Below, piece by piece: positions 7,550 through 15,043 of a stretch of 32,222 nucleotides of DNA (position 1 is its first letter; every line of letters begins with the position of its first letter). The notes under the pieces were generated by a model that saw only the letters and a list, made by a program, of their open reading frames with translations, was not told the DNA's origin and did no database searches. The translations under genes and the position numbers were made by a program. The DNA is from Myxococcales bacterium (GTDB taxonomy: Bacteria > Myxococcota_A > Polyangia > Polyangiales > Polyangiaceae): positions 1 through 32,222 of the forward strand of contig SHZB01000018.1 in NCBI GenBank assembly GCA_009692485.1, given 5' to 3'.

Positions 7550-8965
7550 GTGCGGCGCAAGGCCGAGCTCGGTCACGGGCGGCGTGGGTGGAAACCAGCG
7601 TGGCCGGGTGAGCTGCCCTCGGGCGAGCTGCCGTTGGGCGGCGTGCGTCTCGTGGCGGTGGCGGGAATTTGCGCGCTCGCGGTCGCATGTGGTGCGAGTC
7701 AACTGACCACGACGGCGCCGACTTCGATTGCCCGAGCTTCGACCGAGAGCGCGGGGCCGTCACCCTTCGAGCTCGTAGAGACCGTCCCCGAGCACGGCAT
7801 GCCGGATGACCCTGAGCTCGCGAACACGAGCGACGTTTGGATGGCGATGTTGGAGCGCGCAAAACGCGAGATCGCCATCGCGCAGTTTTACGTGAGCAAC
7901 GCGAAGGCGGGTGGCCGGCTCGAGCCGGTGCTCGTGCTGCTCGAGTCGGCGGCACGGCGTGGAGTCGTCGTGCGCTTGCTGGTGGACGCGAAATTTGCCG
8001 AGAAATACCCGCGCGAGCTCGAGCGCCTCACGAAGGGTGGCCTCCTCGTTCGCAAGCTTGACGTCTCCCTTTCGATGGGCGGTGTGCACCACGCGAAGTA
8101 CCTCGTCGTCGATGGGCGCGACGGTTACCTCGGAAGCGCAAACTTCGACTGGCGTTCGCTCCAGCACATCCATGAGATCGGAGTGCGCTTTCAGAGCGAG
8201 CGGCTCGGCGCACAGCTCATGAGGGTCTTCGAGCTCGATTGGCGGAGCGCGGGTAACGAGGGCAGTGCCGGGTCGTCGCGTACTCGGGAGCTCGGTGCGG
8301 AGGGCGCGGCAGACGGTGCTGCGGAGCCACGTCTAGCGCCGGCGATAGGCATCGCAAGCGAAGCGGCCACAACGCGATTTGAGCCGGAAATCATCGCGGA
8401 TGGCAGGGTCGAGCTGCTCCTGAGCCCGAAGGGATACTTGCCCGACGAGCGCGCTTGGGACCTCGATCGGATCGTGCTCGCGCTCGAGACGGCGGAGCGA
8501 GAGGTGCTCGTTCAATTGCTGACGTATGAGACGACCTCTTACGACGGCTCGGCGTTCAGCCGCATCGATGACGCGCTGCGAGCGGCGCATAGCCGTGGCG
8601 TTCGCGTGCGGTTGTTATTGTCCCACTGGCAAACGTCGCCCAAGAAGATCGCGGCGGCCCAGACGCTCGCCAGGGCTGGGATCGAGGTGCAAATCGTCCG
8701 GTTCCACGAGGCGGCCGAGGGCTTCATCCCCTTCGCGCGGGTGGCGCATGCCAAGTATCTCGTCGTCGATCGCCGCCTCGCTTGGATTGGCACGAGCAAC
8801 TTCAGCGGGGACTACTTTTTCAAGAGCCGCAACGTCTCGGTGCTGGTCAGCTCGCCAAAGCTCGCCGAGAAACTCGCGCTCGTGTTCGAGGGCCTATCCG
8901 CTGGGCCGCTCGCCGAGCGGGTCGAACTCGAGCGGCGCTATGAGCCGCCCCGCATCGCCGAATAA
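7550..8965 (+). CDS. Phospholipase D-like lipoprotein with two HKD motifs
   Basis: This is a predicted PLD-superfamily phosphodiesterase or phosphatidyltransferase (cardiolipin-synthase-like) acting outside the cytoplasm. The first HKD motif is HAKYLVVD (His181, Lys183, Asp188), followed by GSANFDWRS. The second is HAKYLVVD (His400, Lys402, Asp407), followed by GTSNFSGDYF. Both halves of the bilobed active site are thus intact. The N-terminus has a hydrophobic segment and a possible lipobox ending at Cys47 (LAVACG). The start is GTG 7550, with a perfect AGGAG five bases upstream that overlaps the end of tssC; there is no good ATG. The gene is therefore tightly coupled to tssC. An Ala/Gly-rich linker (about residues 238-275) joins the lobes. 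PLD enzymes are known type VI effectors (Tle5), but the Sec-type signal here argues for a different route. Confidence 0.87.
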   Translation: MRRKAELGHGRRGWKPAWPGELPSGELPLGGVRLVAVAGICALAVACGASQLTTTAPTSIARASTESAGPSPFELVETVPEHGMPDDPELANTSDVWMAMLERAKREIAIAQFYVSNAKAGGRLEPVLVLLESAARRGVVVRLLVDAKFAEKYPRELERLTKGGLLVRKLDVSLSMGGVHHAKYLVVDGRDGYLGSANFDWRSLQHIHEIGVRFQSERLGAQLMRVFELDWRSAGNEGSAGSSRTRELGAEGAADGAAEPRLAPAIGIASEAATTRFEPEIIADGRVELLLSPKGYLPDERAWDLDRIVLALETAEREVLVQLLTYETTSYDGSAFSRIDDALRAAHSRGVRVRLLLSHWQTSPKKIAAAQTLARAGIEVQIVRFHEAAEGFIPFARVAHAKYLVVDRRLAWIGTSNFSGDYFFKSRNVSVLVSSPKLAEKLALVFEGLSAGPLAERVELERRYEPPRIAE

Positions 8966-9039
8966 ACCCCGAGCGGCGCTCGACTCAGCTGCGGCCGCCG
9001 ATTGCGGCGTAAACCGAGCCGCGCTCGCCTCAGCCGCCG
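8963..9039 (+). repeat. Imperfect direct duplication at the ends of two convergent genes
   Basis: The segment 8963-9000 (TAAACCCCGAGCGGCGCTCG and onward) recurs with small gaps as 9010-9039 (TAAACCGAGCCGCGCTCGCC and onward), at a 47-bp spacing. The first copy starts with the stop codon of the PLD gene. The second covers the stop codon (9032-9030) of the minus-strand lipoprotein. GCCGC-CGATT-GCGGC between them could form a short hairpin, but there is no T-run. Confidence 0.6.
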
Positions 9040-10388
9040 TCGCCCGCTCCGCCTTCGCCTTGCACCGCGCCCTCGGCCAATATCCACGGGGTCATCTTTT
9101 TTACGTAGGTTTTGTAGCTTGAGGTTCCGGCGCAGAAGACGAACTGCTTGTGCGGAAAGATCGCGCCAGAGTTCGGGTTCGGCTCCGTGGTGATCGGGCT
9201 CGCGAGCGGATCGTTCTTCGCCGTGAATTTGCGCGCAATCGCACACGCGACTTCGTCGTCACGCGGGGTCTGTAGCAGGGCAGAGAGGTTCATTTTCTGC
9301 GTCGCGAATCCGCCCTCTTTGCCGCCGTGGCACTGCGTGGCGCAGTATTGGAGGCCGTTCGGTTTGGTGCAGTCTTTCACCAGCGGGAGGCTGTCGACCG
9401 CGGCCGTGAAGAGCTCCACGTCCGTGCATGGGTCGTACGCGTTGCCGCTCGAATCTGCGATCAGCGCCTCGATCTTTTCAAAGCGAAGGTAGAGCATTGC
9501 GCCTTGCTCCCACTGGGGCAGTGGCAGGCCGCCGCTGCCGAAGAGCGTGCTGCTCGGCGCGACGAACGTGAGCGGATCGCCGTGCAGCTCGATGTTCGTG
9601 ACCCCGACCTTGGCGCCTTGGGGCAGCACGATCACGGTCATGTCCGTGATGCGAATCCCACGCCCGGTGGCGGGGTAGACGTGCAGATCGACCAGCTCGA
9701 GCAGCGAACTCCCATGCTCGATCCCGTAGAAGGTGACGGCGCTGCCGATGAAGGCCTCACCGAGCGTGTCGAGCGGAACGTAGGTGAGCCCAATGGGCTC
9801 GATCGGGCCTACCTCGATCACCGTGATCTCCGGAAGCAGCGCCGCCTCCATCTTGAGCCACTCGAGCGTCTTAACCTTTAGCTCCGGCAGCGTCGCCCAG
9901 CGGTTGCCGCCGGCGTGGGCGTCCGTCGCGGGGCGCGTCATCAACAGGCTTGCCTCCGCCACCTTGGTGATGAGCCGGAGCCCGCTCGCGGTCTGGTAGG
10001 TCGTGATCGCGTCGTACTCGAAATTCTCGGCGAGAAAGCCGAGCTGACCGGCTCCGTGGCACGCGCCCTGCGTGCAATTGATGACGAGGCCGGCCCTCAC
10101 CGCGCAGTCGAAAAAGTTTCTTGGGTCGCTGGTGTCGCAGCCGCCCGATTCGCCGCCGCCGCCCTCGGACACGGGCGTTCCCCCCATGCCGCCGGTTGCG
10201 GTCGTGTCGCTGCCGCCGACCGATGTGGTCGAGCTCGTGACAACGCCGCTCGCGAGATTGACGAAATCATCTTCCGGCTTGAAGCACGCGCCAGCGAGGG
10301 ACGCCGCCGTGGCCGCGACGCACGCTGCGAAGAGCAGGAAACCAGGGTTTTTAAGGGATCTAGGACCAGTCACGCGCGAACCCCGCAT
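9030..10388 (-). CDS. Lipoprotein with cytochrome-like CX4CH and CX3CH motifs
   Basis: This 452-residue secreted protein has a signal peptide ending at LAGAC (Cys35) and a Gly/Thr/Ser-rich linker (TTATGGMGG, GGGGESGG) to about residue 85. Two unusual motifs stand out: NCTQGACHGAG, a CX4CH, near residue 108, and YCATQCHGG, a CX3CH, near residue 360. Similar CX4CH motifs recur in myxobacterial lipoproteins that resemble c-type cytochromes. Standard heme attachment is CXXCH, so heme binding here is unproven. A central beta-rich part (GIRITDMTVIVLPQGAKVG) looks like a copper-monooxygenase or jelly-roll-type sandwich, but the match is weak. ATG 10388 was taken as the start; a TTG at 10394 is an in-frame alternative. 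It lies about 75 bp downstream of glnS on the same strand. Confidence 0.78.
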   Translation of the reverse strand: MRGSRVTGPRSLKNPGFLLFAACVAATAASLAGACFKPEDDFVNLASGVVTSSTTSVGGSDTTATGGMGGTPVSEGGGGESGGCDTSDPRNFFDCAVRAGLVINCTQGACHGAGQLGFLAENFEYDAITTYQTASGLRLITKVAEASLLMTRPATDAHAGGNRWATLPELKVKTLEWLKMEAALLPEITVIEVGPIEPIGLTYVPLDTLGEAFIGSAVTFYGIEHGSSLLELVDLHVYPATGRGIRITDMTVIVLPQGAKVGVTNIELHGDPLTFVAPSSTLFGSGGLPLPQWEQGAMLYLRFEKIEALIADSSGNAYDPCTDVELFTAAVDSLPLVKDCTKPNGLQYCATQCHGGKEGGFATQKMNLSALLQTPRDDEVACAIARKFTAKNDPLASPITTEPNPNSGAIFPHKQFVFCAGTSSYKTYVKKMTPWILAEGAVQGEGGAGDGG

Positions 10389-10465
10389 CCTCAAAGCCTA
10401 TAGACCATGGCCGCTCGAGCGCAAGCGCCACGCGTCGTGGTCCTCGCCAAATCGGGAACGTCGAG

Positions 10466-12757
10466 TTACCCCTCGATTGGATGGATTCGGTGCACTAGCC
10501 GGGCTCGCAAGAGTGGCTCGAGCTCCGCTGGGTTGGCCTGGCCCTTCGTGCGTCGCATCACCTGACCGACGAAGAAGGCGAGGAGAGCGGTCTTTCCTTC
10601 GCGGTAGCGCGTGGCCTCAGCTGCGTGCGTGGCGACCACTTCAGAGACGATCGCGGCAAGTTCGCCATGAGCAAGCTTTGTCGCACCGAGGGCCTCGACC
10701 ACGCCGCGCGGGCTTCCGCCTTTTGCGATGAGGTGTGCGAGAACGTCCTTGGCCGTGGTGTTCGTGACAGCTCCTTCGTCGATGAGCCCGACGAGCTCCG
10801 CGAGCTCTGCCGCTCCGAAGCGCAGGCCTTGCACGCCGACCGCGCCGAGCAGGCCTCGAAGCTCGTTTGCCGCCAGATTTCCGGTGATTGACGCGCACGC
10901 ACCGAGTTCGACCGCGCCGTCGAAGAGCTGACCGAGCGCCTCGTCCGTTGCGAAGACGAGCGCCGCCGCGTCCGATGCTCCGCGGGCTCGTCGCGCCTCG
11001 GCGATGCCGCGAGCGGGCTCGGTCAGCCGGGCGATCGATCGCGGCAACTCGGCCTGTGCTTGCCCCTGCGCGGCGCGGGTGCGTGGACGCTCGACACGCG
11101 GCGGAGTCGCGGCCGCTCCGGGCATCGCGGCTGCCAATACTTTTGCGAAGCCGTCGCGCAGCGTGACCGTGCGATTGAAGATCGGCCGCTCGGGCGTGCC
11201 ATCCGGGTCGCTGACGAAATATCCGTGCCGCTCGAACTGAAAGTGCGCGCCCGCTTCGGTGCCGTTCACGCTCGGCTCGATCTTGCAGCCTTGAATGACT
11301 TCGAGCGAACCGGAGTTCAGGGGATCGAGCGCGGTCGGCTCATCGGCGCCGAACAGCTTGTCGTAGAGCCGCACCTCGACGTCGAGCGCCTCCGCCGCGC
11401 TCACCCAGTGGATCGTGCCCTTGACTTTTCGCGTGCCGTCGTCTTCGTGATAGCTGCACGCGAGCGCGATGACGGTGCCGTCGGCGTCTTTTTCCACGGT
11501 CTCGCAGCGAAGGAGCCCGGCGTGCCGCAGTCGCACCTCCGCGCCGGGCGCGAGCCGATGCCAACCCGGCGGCGGCGCTTCCGAGAAGTCCGCGCGCTCG
11601 ATGAACAGCTCTGCGCTCAACGGCACGAGCCGCGTGCCACGCTCGGGTCGGTCGGGGAAGCGTGCCGCGACCAGCGTCGTCGCCTTCGGGACCGGAGTGA
11701 GCGTGACGCGCAGCGGATAGAAGACGCAGCTCACCCGCGGCGCGCGCTCATGGAGGTCTTCGCGCAGGCAGAATTCGAGCTTGCCGAGATCGACGAGGCT
11801 GTTGTTCTTCGCGACGCCGATGAGCTCGCAGAACGCGGTGATCGCCTCGGGCGTGTAGCCGCGACGACGCATTCCCGCGATCGTCGGCATGCGCGGATCA
11901 TCCCAGCCGCGGACGAGACCTTGCTGCACCAGCTCGAGCAGCTTGCGCTTGCTCAGCAGCGTGTGCGTGAGATTGAGCCGCGCGAACTCGAACTGCCGTG
12001 GCCGACAATCGACGACCGAGCGGGCGAGCAGCCAGTCGTAGAGCTCGCGGTTGTTCTCGAACTCGAGCGTGCAGATCGAGTGCGTGATCCCCTCTTGGGC
12101 GTCGCTCAAGCAATGGGCGAAATCGTAAAGCGGATATACGCACCAATCCTTGCCGCGGCGGTAATGCGGAGCGTGCTTGATGCGATAGATGGCCGGATCG
12201 CGCAGCTTCATGTTGGCCGCCGCCATGTCGATCTTGGCTCGCAAGACATGCGCGCCATCCTCGAACTCGCCGAGCCGCATGCGCTCGAACAACGCGAGAT
12301 TTTCTTCGACGGAGCGGCCTCGATAGGGGCTGTCCACGCCGGGCTCGGAGACGCTGCCGCGGCCCGCCTTCACGCCGGCGTCGCTCAAGCTGCACACGTA
12401 CGCGAAGCCGGTGCGAATGAGGTGCAGCGCGTGCTCGTAGAGCGCCTCGTAGTAGTCCGACGCGAAGAAGAGGTTCGGTCCCCAATCGAAGCCGAGCCAA
12501 CGCACGTCGCGCTGGATCGCCTCCACGTATTCGAGGTCTTCGGTGCTTGGGTTCGTGTCGTCGAAGCGCAGATGGCAAGCGCCCCCGAATGCGCGCGCGA
12601 GCCCGAAATTCAGGCAGATCGATTTGGCGTGACCGATATGAAGGTAGCCGTTCGGCTCAGGCGGAAACCGTGTCACGACGCCTTTGTGACGGCCGCTCTC
12701 GAGGTCCGTTGCGACGATGTCGGCGATGAAATTTCGCGGAGTCGGCGACTCTTGCAT
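10466..12757 (-). CDS. glnS: Glutaminyl-tRNA synthetase with C-terminal GatB/YqeY domain
   Basis: This cytoplasmic enzyme charges tRNA-Gln with glutamine using ATP. It is a class I synthetase: PPEPNGYLHIGHAKS (residues 32-46, HIGH at 40-43), LRFDDTNPSTEDLEYVEAI, YPLYDFAHCLSDAQEGITHS, and TLLSKRKL as the KMSKS counterpart. The anticodon-binding barrels follow. The protein is 763 residues, about 200 longer than the E. coli enzyme (554). The extra part (from about 555) starts with an Ala/Pro/Arg-rich linker and ends in a GatB/YqeY-type helical domain: AAELAELVGLIDEGAVTNTT, AKDVLAHLI, YREGKTALLAFFVGQVM and KGQANP. The same arrangement is known from Deinococcus GlnRS, where the tail aids tRNA binding. 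ATG 12757 is the first start that keeps the N-terminus. The downstream lipoprotein gene lies about 75 bp away. Confidence 0.96.
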   Translation of the reverse strand: MQESPTPRNFIADIVATDLESGRHKGVVTRFPPEPNGYLHIGHAKSICLNFGLARAFGGACHLRFDDTNPSTEDLEYVEAIQRDVRWLGFDWGPNLFFASDYYEALYEHALHLIRTGFAYVCSLSDAGVKAGRGSVSEPGVDSPYRGRSVEENLALFERMRLGEFEDGAHVLRAKIDMAAANMKLRDPAIYRIKHAPHYRRGKDWCVYPLYDFAHCLSDAQEGITHSICTLEFENNRELYDWLLARSVVDCRPRQFEFARLNLTHTLLSKRKLLELVQQGLVRGWDDPRMPTIAGMRRRGYTPEAITAFCELIGVAKNNSLVDLGKLEFCLREDLHERAPRVSCVFYPLRVTLTPVPKATTLVAARFPDRPERGTRLVPLSAELFIERADFSEAPPPGWHRLAPGAEVRLRHAGLLRCETVEKDADGTVIALACSYHEDDGTRKVKGTIHWVSAAEALDVEVRLYDKLFGADEPTALDPLNSGSLEVIQGCKIEPSVNGTEAGAHFQFERHGYFVSDPDGTPERPIFNRTVTLRDGFAKVLAAAMPGAAATPPRVERPRTRAAQGQAQAELPRSIARLTEPARGIAEARRARGASDAAALVFATDEALGQLFDGAVELGACASITGNLAANELRGLLGAVGVQGLRFGAAELAELVGLIDEGAVTNTTAKDVLAHLIAKGGSPRGVVEALGATKLAHGELAAIVSEVVATHAAEATRYREGKTALLAFFVGQVMRRTKGQANPAELEPLLRARLVHRIHPIEG

Positions 12758-12979
12758 CCTCTCGGGCTATCCCATTTGCCGGTGCGCGTCATTCGGGCGA
12801 AGCGTCCGCGGTGCGCGTGTGGCGGAGCGGCAGGAGAGCACGGCGATGGGCGTCTTTTCCTGCGCGATCACGCCGACGGCTTCGCAGTTCGCGGCGCGAT
12901 TGCACGGACTGCTTGGGTATGTAGTCCAATGTGCGACAAGCTTGGCCCGTGCCCATGAAATCGTGGACGATCGACGGTG

Positions 12980-13453
12980 ATGGAAGCGCCTCTACCCGCC
13001 GTACCCGAAGGCTCGCGCCGAACGATCCGCCGCGCCGTGACGCTCGCGTGCGAGGTGATCTCCGAGCGCAGCGATGAGCCCGTGAGGTTTCGCGCCACCG
13101 AGCTGAGCGTGGACGGAATCTGGTTGGCGACGGCCTCGCCGATGCGCGCCGGTTCGATCGTGGTCGTGTGTTTCTCGCTGGACGACGGTTGGGCGGAGGA
13201 GCTCGTACTGTTCGCGTCCGTCGCGCGGGTGAGCACGGCGCGCGGAGCAAAGGACGACACGCCCGGAGTCGGAATGGGCCTCGAGCTGCTCGACGCGACC
13301 GCACAAGAAGAGCGTCGACTGGAGCGGTGGCTCGCGACCCACCGTGGCCCAGTTCCGCGTCGCCGCCGGCCGGTCAGCGAGCGGCTGCGAGAGACGACCG
13401 AGCGAATGGCAAAGAGCACACCCGATGCGCGACTCGCCGGCTGCTGGCGTTGA
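12980..13453 (+). CDS. PilZ-domain protein
   Basis: This 157-residue protein starts at ATG 12980, with a GTG directly before it at 12977. The PilZ signature is clear: RRTIRRAV near residue 14 (the RxxxR loop), ELSVDGIWLAT near residue 42 (D/N-x-S-x-x-G form), and VGMGLELL near residue 100. The known role of the family is binding cyclic di-GMP. The last 50 residues are Arg-rich and probably flexible. It is transcribed divergently from glnS, and the 220-bp gap may hold both promoters. The next gene, the cytochrome-rhodanese fusion, follows after about 110 bp. The stop codon is the first base triplet of a 12-bp tandem duplication. Confidence 0.85.
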   Translation: MEAPLPAVPEGSRRTIRRAVTLACEVISERSDEPVRFRATELSVDGIWLATASPMRAGSIVVVCFSLDDGWAEELVLFASVARVSTARGAKDDTPGVGMGLELLDATAQEERRLERWLATHRGPVPRRRRPVSERLRETTERMAKSTPDARLAGCWR

Positions 13454-13474
13454 GCGATGGCGTGAGCGATGGCG
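13451..13474 (+). repeat. 12-bp tandem duplication at the PilZ stop
   Basis: TGAGCGATGGCG occurs twice in a row (13451-13462 and 13463-13474). The first three bases are the stop codon of the PilZ gene, so the duplication also copied the stop. Confidence 0.9.
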
Positions 13475-13562
13475 TTGATGGGCCCGCATTGACCGATGTC
13501 GTGGATGGTTTGCGACGACACCTGGCGTTGACGGGTTGAGCGCCTGAAGTAGGCTCGCGCGG

Positions 13563-14678
13563 ATGCAGCTTGGCGGCGCTTGGTTCATCGCGGCTCTCGC
13601 GGTCGCGTGCCTAGGTGCGGCGGGCTGCGGTCCCACGCCCATCAGCGGTCTCGGGAGCGATGGGCCCGGGCCGACCGAGCCCGCGGCGAAAGAAGGCGCG
13701 GAGCTCTATCGACGCTACTGCGCGCTATGTCACGGCCACGCTGGCGAGGGCTACGCCGCAGACCACGCAAGTCAGCTGAATAACCGGCAGTTCCTGACGA
13801 CGGCGAGCGACCCATTCTTGTTGGTGGCGATCGAGCAGGGGCGGCTCGGAACGCCGATGGCCGCGTACGGCAAGCGTTTCGGCGGTCCGCTCGGCCTCGA
13901 GGAAATGCGGAAGATATTGGCCTTCATGCGGAGCTGGCAGACCGAAGCGCCGCAGCTGCTCTCGAGCGAACCGGTGCTCGGCGATCCGCTCGCGGGATCA
14001 CTTGTGTTCAAGGAGCGTTGCGCGCGTTGTCATGGTGAGCGCGGCGAGGGCAAGACGGCGATGAGCGTCAGTAACCCGGTGTTTCTCATGTCGGCGAGCG
14101 ATGCCTTCGTTCGTCACGCGATCGTCCACGGACGTCCCGGCACGCCGATGCCCGCCTTCGGACGCACGCTGACGGCGGGGGCGATCGATGACACGACGGC
14201 GTACCTGCGCTCGCTCGCGCGCACCGTGGATAGAGCCACGACCGCGGGTGATTTGCCGCCGTCGTTCGATCAGGTCGTCGTGAATCCCGATGGTCCAATG
14301 CCCGAGTTTCCGCCGCTGCGCGATGGCCGCTATCTGGCAGCCGCCGTCGTCCACCGCGAGCTTGCGCGAGGGGCGCGGATGGTGCTGCTCGATGCGCGGC
14401 CGACCTCGGATTGGCTCATGTCGCACATTCCCGGGGCGTTGCCGGTGCCCTACTACGATGCCAACCGCATGAGCGCGAAGCTGCCAAAGGATGGCACTTG
14501 GATGATCGCCTATTGCGGCTGTCCGCATGCGGCATCCGGGCAGGTGATGGATACCCTGCGCGCCGCCGGAGCCCAGAACACGGCCGTGATCGACGAGGGG
14601 ATCTTCGAGTGGATCCGCCGCGGATATCCCATCACGCACGGCCGCAAACCGACACTGGGCGCGCCGATTGGCAACTAG
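13563..14678 (+). CDS. Diheme cytochrome c-rhodanese fusion lipoprotein
   Basis: This 371-residue protein joins two c-type cytochrome domains to a rhodanese domain. The signal peptide ends at GAAGC (Cys22). The first cytochrome has CALCH (Cys53, Cys56, His57) with a likely Met ligand in GTPMAAYG (Met99). The second has CARCH (Cys153, Cys156, His157) with Met196 in GTPMPAFG. From about residue 258 a rhodanese fold follows: MVLLDARPTSDWLMSHIPGA, then YCGCPHAAS, with Cys318 at the expected place of the catalytic cysteine, and AVIDEGIFEWIRRGYP. Predicted roles are electron transfer in the periplasm linked to sulfur handling, for example sulfane-sulfur or thiosulfate chemistry; the substrate is unknown. 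ATG 13563 gives the signal peptide directly. The last residues, IGN and the stop, are encoded by the first unit of the 14-bp repeat. Confidence 0.9.
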   Translation: MQLGGAWFIAALAVACLGAAGCGPTPISGLGSDGPGPTEPAAKEGAELYRRYCALCHGHAGEGYAADHASQLNNRQFLTTASDPFLLVAIEQGRLGTPMAAYGKRFGGPLGLEEMRKILAFMRSWQTEAPQLLSSEPVLGDPLAGSLVFKERCARCHGERGEGKTAMSVSNPVFLMSASDAFVRHAIVHGRPGTPMPAFGRTLTAGAIDDTTAYLRSLARTVDRATTAGDLPPSFDQVVVNPDGPMPEFPPLRDGRYLAAAVVHRELARGARMVLLDARPTSDWLMSHIPGALPVPYYDANRMSAKLPKDGTWMIAYCGCPHAASGQVMDTLRAAGAQNTAVIDEGIFEWIRRGYPITHGRKPTLGAPIGN

Positions 14679-14777
14679 CGATTGGCAACTAGCGATTGCC
14701 CAACAGCGATTGGCAACTAGTGATTGCCCAATGGCGATTGGCCAATAGCGACTGGCAACTAGCGACTGGCAAAAGGG
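14666..14777 (+). repeat. 14-bp minisatellite between two gene ends
   Basis: About eight consecutive 14-bp units of the type GATTGGCAACTAGC run from 14666 to 14777. Variants include GATTGCCCAACAGC, GATTGGCCAATAGC and GACTGGCAACTAGC. The first two units are identical, and the last is degenerate. The first unit supplies the last residues and the TAG stop of the cytochrome-rhodanese gene. On the minus strand the array is read as the tail of a truncated gene (ASCQSLLANR-type sequence). Confidence 0.93.
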
Positions 14778-14931
14778 ATCGCGCGCCGAGGCGCTCGAGG
14801 AGGGCCAGCGCCGCGGTCGCGTCGACATCGAGCGAGCCGTAGATCGAGGGGTTGTTCGGCGCTCTCCACATCGCCGCCGCGAGCTTGCGAAAGACCGAGG
14901 CATCGGTGACGGGTGTGAACTCGCTGGGCAT
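14689..14931 (-). pseudogene. Truncated 2-oxoacid dehydrogenase acyltransferase-like N-terminus
   Basis: ATG 14931 opens an 80-codon frame. The first 48 residues look like real protein: FRKLAAAMWRAPNNPSIYGS followed by LDVDATAALALLERL. This resembles the start of stand-alone acyltransferase (E2-catalytic-like) proteins, in which an FRK-x-A-x-x-x-W segment precedes the P-x-I-Y-G-x-x-x-V-D strand. After residue about 54 the frame runs into the 14-bp minisatellite and becomes repetitive (SCQSLLANR) until a stop. The expected roughly 200 further residues are missing, and the next DNA belongs to the convergent cytochrome gene. It is best read as a gene remnant cut at the repeat. The family assignment is tentative; a short expressed protein cannot be ruled out. 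Confidence 0.5.
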
Positions 14932-15043
14932 GGCGCGAGCGTAGGCCGGGCGCCGTCCGCGAACGAGCCGCACTTCGGCAAACGGACGATTAGCCAAGGC
15001 GCTGCTTGTCATTCGCGGCTGCGTTTGCGAGTGTTCGCGCACG

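Noticed and set aside
8966-9029. A rho-independent terminator between the PLD gene and the convergent lipoprotein
   Set aside because: A short GC hairpin is possible (GCCGC-CGATT-GCGGC), but there is no T-run on either strand.
11060-12958. A 632-codon open frame on the plus strand opposite glnS
   Set aside because: It lies fully antisense to glutaminyl-tRNA synthetase, whose motifs are unambiguous, and has no recognisable domain.
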